A stretch of 64,000 nt of DNA from Tepidisphaeraceae bacterium (GTDB taxonomy: Bacteria; Planctomycetota; Phycisphaerae; Tepidisphaerales; Tepidisphaeraceae). The stretch covers positions 186,001 through 250,000 of the forward strand of contig DASYHQ010000018.1 of assembly GCA_035998445.1 (NCBI GenBank), in the 5' to 3' direction. Positions within the stretch are counted from its first letter, which is position 1. Every line of letters starts with the position of its first letter. Below the pieces are notes generated by a model. That model did no database searches, was not told where the DNA came from, and saw only the letters and a program-made list of their open reading frames with translations. Position numbers and translations under genes: made by a program. Shown piece after piece: positions 1 to 7,377 of the stretch.

Positions 1-515
1 ACATCAACCCCACGGGTAAATTCGTGGTGGGCGGCCCACACGGCGACACCGGCCTGACCGGGCGGAAGATCATCGTCGACAGCTACGGTGGTCGCGGGGC
101 GCACGGTGGTGGCGCGTTCAGCGGTAAGGACCCGTCGAAGGTCGACCGCAGCGCATGCTATATGGGCCGTTACATCGCCAAGAACATCGTCGCCGCCGGC
201 CTGGCGACCGCCGCCGAGGTGCAGCTGGCGTACGCGATCGGCGTGGCCAACCCGGTGAGCGTGACGGTGAGCACCGAGGGCACGGCCGTGATGAGCGAGG
301 ACGACATCGCCGAGCTGGTGAAGGAGATGTTCCCGCTGACGCCCAAGGGCATCATCAAGCACCTGAACCTGCTGCGTCCCATCTACAAGCAGACCGCCCG
401 CCACGGCCACTTCGGCCGGCTGCCGGGTGCCGATGGTGGCTTCACGTGGGAGCGCACCGACAAGGCCGCCGCGCTCGCCAAGGCGGCGGGGATCAGTGGC
501 AAGGCGAAGAAGTAA
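1..515 (+). CDS. metK: S-adenosylmethionine synthetase, C-terminal part
   Basis: This is the 3' part of a MetK enzyme, which makes S-adenosylmethionine from methionine and ATP in the cytoplasm. The reading frame is open from base 3, so the start lies outside the window. The visible 170 residues contain the family signatures [13 protein letters not shown] and [15 protein letters not shown], the latter being the glycine-rich phosphate-binding loop, followed by the C-terminal domain ([19 protein letters not shown]) and a lysine-rich end. A strong terminator follows directly. The identification rests on these near-invariant motifs and is very secure. Confidence 0.97.
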   Translation, partial: INPTGKFVVGGPHGDTGLTGRKIIVDSYGGRGAHGGGAFSGKDPSKVDRSACYMGRYIAKNIVAAGLATAAEVQLAYAIGVANPVSVTVSTEGTAVMSEDDIAELVKEMFPLTPKGIIKHLNLLRPIYKQTARHGHFGRLPGADGGFTWERTDKAAALAKAAGISGKAKK

Positions 516-546
516 GTTCGCCGCTGCCTGAATCGCAATGCAGAGA

Positions 547-585
547 GGCCCCGGACGTTTCGAAACGTCCGGGGCCTTTTCTTTT
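547..585 (+). terminator. Rho-independent terminator of metK
   Basis: A perfect 14-bp stem (547-560 with 563-576, core GGCCCCGGACG) is followed by a T-rich run. It starts 31 bases after the metK stop codon. Confidence 0.92.
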
Positions 586-721
586 CGTAGCATGGGCGTC
601 TCGCCCATGCATGTGGATTTATCGGCGACTAAGATTTGTGGCAGGCTGCTCCGATCGCGCAGCGGCCACAAATCTGATTAACTGGCCCTACTACAAGCAT
701 GGGCGAGACGCCCATGCTACG
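586..721. repeat. Fold-back (MITE-like) element with 25-bp terminal inverted repeats
   Basis: Bases 586-610 and 697-721 are perfect inverted copies. Each arm is itself palindromic around CATGGGCGTCTCGCCCATG. An inner inverted pair (632-641 and 666-675, AGATTTGTGG) nests inside. There is no transposase. The arms read out as spurious peptide strings (AWASRPCM, GRDAHATV), which to my recollection recur in planctomycete annotations. It fills the gap between metK and the convergent rhamnosidase gene. Confidence 0.8.
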
Positions 722-726
722 GTTGG

Positions 727-3123
727 TCAGAGCACGTTCTGCCCCGCTCGCAGCGATTGTTGCTTCGCCGTGTGAAGCGTGCCGCTGAGGCCCGCGGGCA
801 AGTCGATCGTGCCCGTCAGCTTGCCGTTGGACTGCTTCAGGTCGACCTGGATCAATCCCTTCGGGTGCGGCATTGCGCCGCGGGCCCAGGTGAGTGCGCC
901 CAGCTGCGGGCGAATGTCGACCGACTGGAAGCCGGCGGCGCCGGGACGGATGCCGAGGATGCTGGCGAAGTAATGGTAGATCGGGTGGGCACCCCACGCG
1001 TGGCAATCGGATCGCGTGGGTTCGGGCATTTCCACAGTCGTCTTCAGGCCCAGCATCTTGTGGTTGAACCACAGGTCCAGGCGGTCGAACAGGCGGTCGA
1101 TCCGGTTGATCTTGCGGTACGTCTCGAACAGGTAGTGGTCAAAGTAGATCGTGGTCCGCTGAAGGTCAGCCGCAGTCAGCAGGTTGTCGGCCGTGCGGGT
1201 CGCTTGCTTGCCGGTGACGAGGTCGCCCAGCAGCGCGATGCACTGCGAATGTTCCGAGAAATTCTTGTGAGCCAAATCGTCGGCCAGCAGCCCGCGCGAT
1301 TCGTCCCAGAACCCGTTCAGGCACGCGGCCGTCAGTTCCGCGCTGCGGCGGTCGTGCAGTTCGGCCAGTTCGGGCTCGCCGGCGTAGCGCTCGAGGTCGG
1401 CGGCCTGCTTCATGATCCAAGCAAGCTTCAGGTTCAGCGGCGCGCTGATGCCGTAGTTGCCCTCGGGCGGCATGCCGTTCGTCCAGGCGGGCACCCAGTC
1501 GATGAAGTTCCAACCCATCGGCCCGCTGATCAAACCGTCGCTCGTGCGCCACTTCTGGAACGCATCCAGAATTCCGCGCATGCCGGGCAACAGCGAGACG
1601 ACGAACGCCCGGTCGTCGCGCCAGTACGCGTAGTCGTGCAGCATGCCGATCCACCACGCGCTGAACGGTGGGATGGTCTGCTGAACGCGGCTCGGGTAGC
1701 GCGACTGCGTGAACCCCGGGGCCTTGCGCGATTCGTCAAACATGCGCAGCGCCTTGCGCGGCAGGCGGTCGTCGGGCGTCCACGTGTAGGTTGTCAGCAC
1801 CTCCAACCGCGTGTCGCCCACGTACATCAGCTGCTCGTAGTACGGGCAGTCCATGTAGGTCTCGTGGCTGCACATCTCCATCACGCGCTTGGCGATCGGG
1901 ATGACGTCGCTTAGCCGCTCGTCGCTGCCCGCGAACTGGGCGGTCCAGTCGTACGGGTAGTGCGTCTCGCGCAGTGAGAATCGCTCGATCGTCAGTGGGT
2001 CGGCGGCCGTGCGGACGGTCAGCTCGATGTATCGCCCCGCCTCCCACCACAGCGTCTGGAAGTGACGGTTCGGCTGGCCGTCCGGCTCGAAGGTATCGCC
2101 GATGCCGATGAATGACTTACCCTCGATCTCGTCGCGGTTGCCCTTCACGCGCGTCTTGTACGCCGCCTTCACTTGTTCGTAGGTGTCGGTGTAGAGCGAC
2201 TCGGCCCACCACGACCGCACGACCGCGCCAGCGCCGCCGCTCGTGACCAGATCGGTATATGCGCAGTAGTAGTTCTCCAGGTCGATGATCACCCGCCGGA
2301 GCGTGTTGGGGGGGACGGTGACGGAACCCTGGCCCTTCAGCATGCGGTTCCACTGGGCCGCCTCTTCGGGCAGATGGTCGACCGCGAGCACTTTCTGGTC
2401 TTCGGTGGTGATCGCCGGGATCGCCTGCACGTGCCGCGCGACCCCAACGCGGATCTCGCGATCCAGCATGGGTGGCAGCGTGGCGGGCTTCATGATCCAG
2501 ATGTTGGCCTGGTCGATCACGTTGTTGGCGTCGATCGCGTGGTGAACGTCGACCGCTTTGATCCAGTCGTTCCCTTCACCGCGCTCGACGCCGAACGGGA
2601 AGTCGGCGCCGATCAGGTGCGACTTGGCGCCGGTGCCCCACGTGATGCCCGGCGGCACGAACCGATACCCACCCAGCGACTTGCACTGCCAGTCGGCGAC
2701 GCCGGTCGAGAGCATCGTGCCCGCGTCTCCCTCAGCCGCCAGCAGGAAGCCGGGGCGCAGCGAGATTTGGGCAAACGGCGCGGGGGCGAAGTCGTTCAAC
2801 CACCACGTGCGGGCAACGATCGTGTGCTCGCCGGCCGACAGGTCCAGGTCATAGGTCTCGAAGAACCAGTTCGCTCGATCACCGCGCTCGGGCCCCCGGC
2901 CGATGCGTTGGCCGTCGAGGTACAGCTCGTACCGCTCGTCTGCAGACACGTGGATGCGCACGGTCTGCGGCGCGTCGACCGTAAAGTGCCGCTTGAACGC
3001 CAGCACAATCGGGCCCGTACCGTCCGCCTTGGGGTGCTTCACCCACTTGGCCGGCCAGCGGCCGCGCTCGGACCAGAACTTGGTGATGTCGAAGAAGGGG
3101 GCGTAGTCGATCAACGTGCGCAT
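727..3123 (-). CDS. Alpha-L-rhamnosidase-like glycoside hydrolase (GH78 type)
   Basis: A 798-aa protein predicted to release terminal L-rhamnose from glycans. The N-terminal ~350 residues form beta-sandwich modules (HVSADERYELYLDGQRIG resembles the GH78 sugar-binding domain). The central (alpha/alpha)6 barrel carries METCSHETYMDCPYYEQ-like sequence followed by QLMYVGDTR, matching the GH78 acidic catalytic loop (CPxxE...GDxR). A C-terminal beta-domain follows SDCHAWGAHPIYH. No signal peptide is visible at MRTLIDYAPFFD, so it probably acts inside the cell on imported oligosaccharides. It stands alone between two repeat elements. The exact substrate is not certain; related six-hairpin families are possible. 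Confidence 0.85.
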   Translation of the reverse strand: MRTLIDYAPFFDITKFWSERGRWPAKWVKHPKADGTGPIVLAFKRHFTVDAPQTVRIHVSADERYELYLDGQRIGRGPERGDRANWFFETYDLDLSAGEHTIVARTWWLNDFAPAPFAQISLRPGFLLAAEGDAGTMLSTGVADWQCKSLGGYRFVPPGITWGTGAKSHLIGADFPFGVERGEGNDWIKAVDVHHAIDANNVIDQANIWIMKPATLPPMLDREIRVGVARHVQAIPAITTEDQKVLAVDHLPEEAAQWNRMLKGQGSVTVPPNTLRRVIIDLENYYCAYTDLVTSGGAGAVVRSWWAESLYTDTYEQVKAAYKTRVKGNRDEIEGKSFIGIGDTFEPDGQPNRHFQTLWWEAGRYIELTVRTAADPLTIERFSLRETHYPYDWTAQFAGSDERLSDVIPIAKRVMEMCSHETYMDCPYYEQLMYVGDTRLEVLTTYTWTPDDRLPRKALRMFDESRKAPGFTQSRYPSRVQQTIPPFSAWWIGMLHDYAYWRDDRAFVVSLLPGMRGILDAFQKWRTSDGLISGPMGWNFIDWVPAWTNGMPPEGNYGISAPLNLKLAWIMKQAADLERYAGEPELAELHDRRSAELTAACLNGFWDESRGLLADDLAHKNFSEHSQCIALLGDLVTGKQATRTADNLLTAADLQRTTIYFDHYLFETYRKINRIDRLFDRLDLWFNHKMLGLKTTVEMPEPTRSDCHAWGAHPIYHYFASILGIRPGAAGFQSVDIRPQLGALTWARGAMPHPKGLIQVDLKQSNGKLTGTIDLPAGLSGTLHTAKQQSLRAGQNVL

Positions 3124-3155
3124 TTGAGCCTTGCAAGCGGGGGAGCTATTCCGAT

Positions 3156-3270
3156 CTCTCTCCCGGTACGCCGAGAGAGGCTAGGTGAAGGTGATTCTGC
3201 ACTGCTGACGACTCTCGCAATTGCGAAATCACCCTCACCCTAACCCTCTCTCGGGGTACCGGGAGAGGGG
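3156..3270. repeat. Fold-back repeat with imperfect ~43-bp arms
   Basis: The left arm (3156-3197) and right arm (3226-3270) are inverted copies with a few mismatches. They share the CTCTCCCGGTAC core and a GGTGAAGGTGATT / AATCACCCTCACC segment. The core recurs inside the prophage at 42717-42740. There is no coding capacity of its own. The element lies between the convergently spaced ends of the rhamnosidase promoter region and the M3 peptidase stop. Confidence 0.75.
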
Positions 3271-3275
3271 ACCAA

Positions 3276-4994
3276 TTATACTGGCAGTTCGTCCAGTTCG
3301 TTGCTGAGTGCTTTGATCAACGGCCCAAGCGTCCTGGCCGAGAAGTCGAACGAGATGCCTGCGGCCTTGAACAGGTCGGGCAGTGGCCGGGTGCCACCGA
3401 GGGCCAGGGCCGCGCGGTAGTTGGCCAGGGCGCGCCGAGGATCTTCCTTGCTCTTCATCCAGAGTTGCAGAGCGCCCAGTTGGGCGATTCCGTACTCGAT
3501 GTAGTAGAACGGCGCGTGGAACAGGTGCAGCTGCCGCTGCCACATCGCCTCGCGGACCGATTCAAGTCCGGTCCAGTCCACCTTGCTGCCAAAGCGGTTC
3601 AGTAGGCTGATCCAGTACGCGGTGCGCTCGGCGGGCGTGTGGCCGGGGTTCGTGTAGATCCAGTGCTGGAAGCTGTCGATCGTCGCCATCCACGGGAAGA
3701 ACCTTATGATGCCCTCGATCATCGTCCGCCGGGCGCGGGCGGCGTTGGCGGCTTCGTCATAGAAGACGTCGAAATGTTCGCTGCCCAGCAGTTCCATCGA
3801 CATGCTGGCCACCTCGCAGAACTCCATGGGGGCGCTGCGGAGGAAGACCAACGGCTCACCCGTGGCCGCCAGGTGGTGGAACGCGTGGCCACCTTCGTGC
3901 AGCAGTGTTTCCACGTCCCGCTGCAGGCCGGCGGCGTTCATGAAGATGAAGGGCTGCTTCGATTCCTCAAGGCTGATCTGGTACCCGCCCGGTTGCTTGC
4001 CCTTGCGGCTCTGCAGATCCAGATTGTTGTTCCGGCGAAGCGATTCGAAGTCGTTGGCCAGTTCCGGCGACAGCCGTTCAAAGATCGTCTTGGCCTTGTC
4101 GACCATCATCGACACCTGATCCTCGGCGAACGGTCGCAACGGTGGGCGATTTTGCGGGTCGACGGCCAAGTCCCACGGTCGCAGCGTCTCCAGCTTCAGG
4201 TCGCGCTTCCGCTGTTCGTCCAGCTTCGCCACCACAGGCACGCAGGCCTCGGCAATCGCGTCGGCGAACGTCAGGCAATCCTGCGGCGTGTAGTCGAACC
4301 GCTTGTACGCCTTCCACACGTAGGCGCGATAGTCCGTCATGCCCGCGTTCTGCGCGATCTTGGCACGAAGCGGCAACAATCGGTCGAAAATCGACTCGAT
4401 CGCCTCACGGTCGCGCATCCGGCGGTCGGCACTCACCCGCCATGCTTCTTCACGCACCGCGCGGTCCGGCTCTTCCGTGAACCGCGCCAGCTGCTGCATC
4501 GTGTAGTCCTTCCCGCGGAACTGCACCATCATCGCGCCGCTGATCTTGTCGTACTCGTTGACCGTTTTTGTAACGTCGGTCTCCAGCGGAACGTTTTCGT
4601 CGCGAAACAGCTCGACGTCGGCCTTCCACTTGCGCGTCAAAATTGCGTACCGCTCCCCCTGCAACTGCTTCGCGCCGACTGACTCCAGGAACTTCTTCTG
4701 CAGCTTGAAGTAGAGCGGCTTGATCTTCGGCTCGACCTCTTCCACGAACTGCATGTAGCGCTTTTCGTAATCCGCATTGTCGGTGTGACAGGACTTGTCG
4801 ATGTACCGCCGGCTGCCATACTCGTCGATGACGGCCGTCAGTTCGGAAAACTCGGCCAGCCACCGTTCGGCTTCCGCAGCGGTCAGTAGATCGCGGGCGA
4901 GCAGCTTCTGGTACAACGGTTCCAGTTGGGCGAAATCGGACGGATCGACGTTATTCGGGACGAACGTGCGGACCGGGGCAACGGCGGCAACCAT
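3276..4994 (-). CDS. M3-family oligoendopeptidase (PepF-like)
   Basis: A 572-aa cytoplasmic zinc metallopeptidase that degrades short peptides. The thermolysin-like motif LLHEGGHAFH supplies the zinc-binding histidines and catalytic glutamate, and MEFCEVASMSMEL supplies the third ligand glutamate downstream, as in M3B enzymes. A helical N-terminal domain covers roughly residues 1-180. The start at 4994 (MVAAVAPVRTF) was chosen because the longer open frame would run through the divergent ABC gene. The two starts are 43 bp apart, so they share a promoter region. No signal peptide is present. Confidence 0.92.
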   Translation of the reverse strand: MVAAVAPVRTFVPNNVDPSDFAQLEPLYQKLLARDLLTAAEAERWLAEFSELTAVIDEYGSRRYIDKSCHTDNADYEKRYMQFVEEVEPKIKPLYFKLQKKFLESVGAKQLQGERYAILTRKWKADVELFRDENVPLETDVTKTVNEYDKISGAMMVQFRGKDYTMQQLARFTEEPDRAVREEAWRVSADRRMRDREAIESIFDRLLPLRAKIAQNAGMTDYRAYVWKAYKRFDYTPQDCLTFADAIAEACVPVVAKLDEQRKRDLKLETLRPWDLAVDPQNRPPLRPFAEDQVSMMVDKAKTIFERLSPELANDFESLRRNNNLDLQSRKGKQPGGYQISLEESKQPFIFMNAAGLQRDVETLLHEGGHAFHHLAATGEPLVFLRSAPMEFCEVASMSMELLGSEHFDVFYDEAANAARARRTMIEGIIRFFPWMATIDSFQHWIYTNPGHTPAERTAYWISLLNRFGSKVDWTGLESVREAMWQRQLHLFHAPFYYIEYGIAQLGALQLWMKSKEDPRRALANYRAALALGGTRPLPDLFKAAGISFDFSARTLGPLIKALSNELDELPV

Positions 4995-5037
4995 AGGTGT
5001 TCCTCTTGCAAAACGGGACCGCGAGGCTAACGCAAAC

Positions 5038-5838
5038 ATGACCGTGTCACAACCCGCCATCGAACTGCAACACGTGGGCGTCCTCCGCGGCGACCGGTGG
5101 ATTGTATCCGACGTTTCCGTCGACGTGCCGACCGGTGCCTGTACCGCATTGCTGGGCCACAACGGCTGTGGCAAGAGCACGCTTATGCGGGTCATTAGCG
5201 GCTACCTCTGGGCCACCCGCGGCACTGTCCGCGTGCTTGGCGAGAGGCTGGGTGCCGTCGACGTGGCTGAGTTGCGGCAGGACATCCGCCTCGTGCAGGC
5301 GCAACCGGGTGGCGACGCCGAGCCTTTGGCGGAAGCAACCGCGGTGGAGATCGTTCTCACCGGCTTCTTCGGCACGACTGGCCTGTACGCAGCCGTCGAT
5401 GATGCAATGCGTTGCCGGGCCGTCACCGAGCTAGAGCGCGTGGGCCTTGGCCACCTTGGGGACCACGCGTTTGGCACCCTTAGCGCTGGCGAGCGCATGC
5501 GATGCCTGATCGCCCGCGCCCTCGTCGTTCGTCCACGACTGCTGCTGCTGGATGAACCCACCGCCGGCCTGGACTTTGTCGGCCGCGAGCAGGTGCTGCG
5601 GACGATCGCCAGACTGCACGAGGACGACGTAAACCTGACGATTATCCTTACTACGCATCACCTTGAAGAACTGCCCGCCTCCACGTCGCACGTGCTGCTG
5701 ATGGCCAACGGTAAGCGCGTCGCCTTTGGCTCGCCTGCGGAGGTGCTGCGGAGTGAATCGCTTTCGGATGCGTACAACAGCAACGTGATCGTCACCCGAG
5801 CCGCCGGGCGGTACTTTGCGACAATAGGCGAAGGTTGA
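5038..5838 (+). CDS. ABC transporter ATP-binding protein, ModF/COG1119-like
   Basis: A 266-aa ATPase subunit. Walker A is GHNGCGKST, the Q-loop region is RLVQAQPGG, the signature is LSAGERMR, Walker B is LLLLDEPTAGLD and the switch histidine is TTHHLEE. The HLEELP stretch and the short loop before the signature resemble the stand-alone COG1119 (ModF/PhrA-like) group. No permease or binding protein is adjacent, so the substrate cannot be read from context. It could act with a distant permease or as a soluble ATPase. It is divergent from the M3 peptidase. Confidence 0.9.
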   Translation: MTVSQPAIELQHVGVLRGDRWIVSDVSVDVPTGACTALLGHNGCGKSTLMRVISGYLWATRGTVRVLGERLGAVDVAELRQDIRLVQAQPGGDAEPLAEATAVEIVLTGFFGTTGLYAAVDDAMRCRAVTELERVGLGHLGDHAFGTLSAGERMRCLIARALVVRPRLLLLDEPTAGLDFVGREQVLRTIARLHEDDVNLTIILTTHHLEELPASTSHVLLMANGKRVAFGSPAEVLRSESLSDAYNSNVIVTRAAGRYFATIGEG

Positions 5839-6088
5839 GTGACTTCCCCACGCCGCATTGCGACAGATCGTCAGGTCACGCCGCATTGTCGCGTTAGGTG
5901 TGTGCTGCTTCAAAGGCAGATTTTGCCGTTCACTTCGCCTGGGGCGATGAGGGTGATTGGTTCAACCATTTTCAATTTTTCCGGCAAAAAGAGGGAAGTT
6001 GGCACCGCCGTTGCATTTCCAAAGACAAGCTTGCACATCACGTCGTGCACGGGCATTCGCAGGAACTACTTTCGCATTGGAGGCAATC

Positions 6089-6460
6089 ATGAATCTGTTT
6101 CAAACCACAACAGCCGGTCTCGTGTTGGGCGCCGCAGTACTAGTCGGCGGGTGCCAGTATGAACGCAGCACCGCGATTCCACAGACGGCGATCTTGGCAG
6201 TCGAAGGTGACGGTTTGCTGACCTATCGCGCGTCTGAGGACGGCACGGTCTACCTGTTCAACCGGAACAGCAATCAAGTTGTGTTCAGCGGCCAAATCAG
6301 CCGTGGCCAAGCGATCGTGGTCGACCCCGACAAGAACCACGTGATGCTCGATGACCGCATTGTCACTGAACGCACGCTCCGTCGGGGCGATCAGTATCGC
6401 GTCTTCTTCTCCCCGTCGACCACGGGTGACATGGGTACCGGCAACAACATGCGGTACTAG
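6089..6460 (+). CDS. Small lipoprotein of unknown function
   Basis: A 123-aa protein with a lipoprotein signal: MNLFQTTTAGLVLGAAVLVGGC, with lipobox LVGGC at residues 19-23. The mature part (TYRASEDGTVYLFNRNSNQ, then an arginine-rich RTLRRGDQYRVFF) looks like a small beta-rich domain. A GGAGG ribosome site sits at 6079-6083 before the ATG, which fixes this start rather than the upstream in-frame ATGs. A terminator follows. No family was recognised. It is probably anchored on the periplasmic side of a membrane. Confidence 0.75.
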   Translation: MNLFQTTTAGLVLGAAVLVGGCQYERSTAIPQTAILAVEGDGLLTYRASEDGTVYLFNRNSNQVVFSGQISRGQAIVVDPDKNHVMLDDRIVTERTLRRGDQYRVFFSPSTTGDMGTGNNMRY

Positions 6461-6538
6461 GGCGCCCCGGAGCGTTGCCGAACCGCCCGCACCAAGCCCC
6501 AGTGGTTCGGCATACGCCCGATCATCCATCAACGAAGG

Positions 6539-6566
6539 CCCTGCCACATTGTTGGCAGGGTCTTTT
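6539..6566 (+). terminator. Rho-independent terminator
   Basis: Stem CCCTGCCA/TGGCAGGG (6539-6546 with 6553-6560) followed by TCTTTT. It ends the lipoprotein transcript and separates it from the Snf7-like gene. Confidence 0.85.
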
Positions 6567-6628
6567 GCGTGCATTCGAACGCGATAGGCTTTGCGCGGCG
6601 GTCTGGGATCGGTTACGCTCACGTCGAT

Positions 6629-7237
6629 ATGGGCCTGTTCAAATCGAAAGACGAGCGTCGGATCGACCGCGAGATGAAGATCCGCTCTTCAATGCGTTCG
6701 ATCGAGCGGCTGATCCGCCAGCAGGAGAAGTTCGCCGACGACTTTATTGCGAACGCGCGCAAGGCCAAGCAGATCGGCGACCAGGGCCAGTACCAGTTCA
6801 TCCGCGGCGCGCTGAAGAAGACGGCCGCGGTGAAGAAGATGCTTGAGCGGCAGCTGCTGTCGATCAAGAGCGCGATGCTCATCCAGCAACAGGCCGCGGC
6901 CAGCCAGCAGTTCGCCGAGAGCATGAACCTGATGGCCCGCGAGATCGGCCGCACGTTCGGCGAGACGGACCTCACCAAGACCCAAACTCAGTGGGAACAC
7001 GCCGTCACCCAGGCCGGCAGCCTCGAGGAGCGCATGGACCTCTTCCTCGACAGCATGGAACAATCCGCCAACGCCGGTGCCCCCGCGAGTGCAAAGGATG
7101 ACCTCGTGACCGACGCCGAGATCGACCGTATGATTGCCGCCGACGTGCTGGCGAGCGAGAAGGCGGAGCTAAGCAAGTTGGACGAGCTGGAAAGCGAGAT
7201 CGCCAAGGAACTGGGCGCGACCAAACAACGCGACTAA
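6629..7237 (+). CDS. Snf7/ESCRT-III-like coiled-coil protein (candidate)
   Basis: A 202-aa all-helical protein with no signal peptide or membrane segment. It starts MGLFKSKDERR, like the short MGLF-type N-termini of several CHMP/Snf7 proteins. Two long basic helices follow (about residues 10-50 and 55-105; ARKAKQIGDQGQYQFIRGALKK recalls the AKxGQ region between ESCRT-III helices 1 and 2). Then comes a helix with paired acidic/Met residues (SLEERMDLFLDSMEQ, compare the EEMMD..D.M stretch of Snf7 proteins). The acidic C-terminus has VTDAEIDRMI and a leucine-spaced tail (ELSKLDELESEI), where ESCRT-III proteins carry Vps4-binding motifs. The charge switch from basic core to acidic tail also fits. 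PspA-type signature sequence is not seen. No AAA ATPase lies nearby. The ATG at 6629 is preferred over 6569 because the shorter form begins the helical core. This is pattern resemblance only, not a scored homology. Confidence 0.55.
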   Translation: MGLFKSKDERRIDREMKIRSSMRSIERLIRQQEKFADDFIANARKAKQIGDQGQYQFIRGALKKTAAVKKMLERQLLSIKSAMLIQQQAAASQQFAESMNLMAREIGRTFGETDLTKTQTQWEHAVTQAGSLEERMDLFLDSMEQSANAGAPASAKDDLVTDAEIDRMIAADVLASEKAELSKLDELESEIAKELGATKQRD

Positions 7238-7273
7238 CGCCGAGAAGTACCGCCCCGGACGCGAGCGACTACT

Positions 7274-7294
7274 CCCTCTCGCTCCGGGAGAGGG
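7274..7294. terminator. Hairpin between convergent genes
   Basis: Arms CCCTCTC (7274-7280) and GAGAGGG (7288-7294) enclose a short loop. The sequence resembles one half of the 3156-3270 repeat. It lies between the stops of the Snf7-like and AsmA-like genes and may stop transcription both ways, but there is no clear T-run. Confidence 0.4.
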
Positions 7295-7377
7295 CAGGGA
7301 TGATGGCCAGAGGTTACTAAAGATCCGACCATAGCCGTACCTACTCCACCTTTGGCAACAGGTTATTGCGGCCACAC

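Noticed and set aside
5038-5838. Part of an ABC operon with a permease
   Set aside because: No membrane-spanning or binding-protein gene is adjacent on either side.
6629-7237. PspA/Vipp1 assignment for the coiled-coil protein
   Set aside because: The typical PspA N-terminus (MGIFxR...) and conserved helix 1 sequence are not seen; the Met/acid-rich later helix is more Snf7-like. It is kept as a candidate only.
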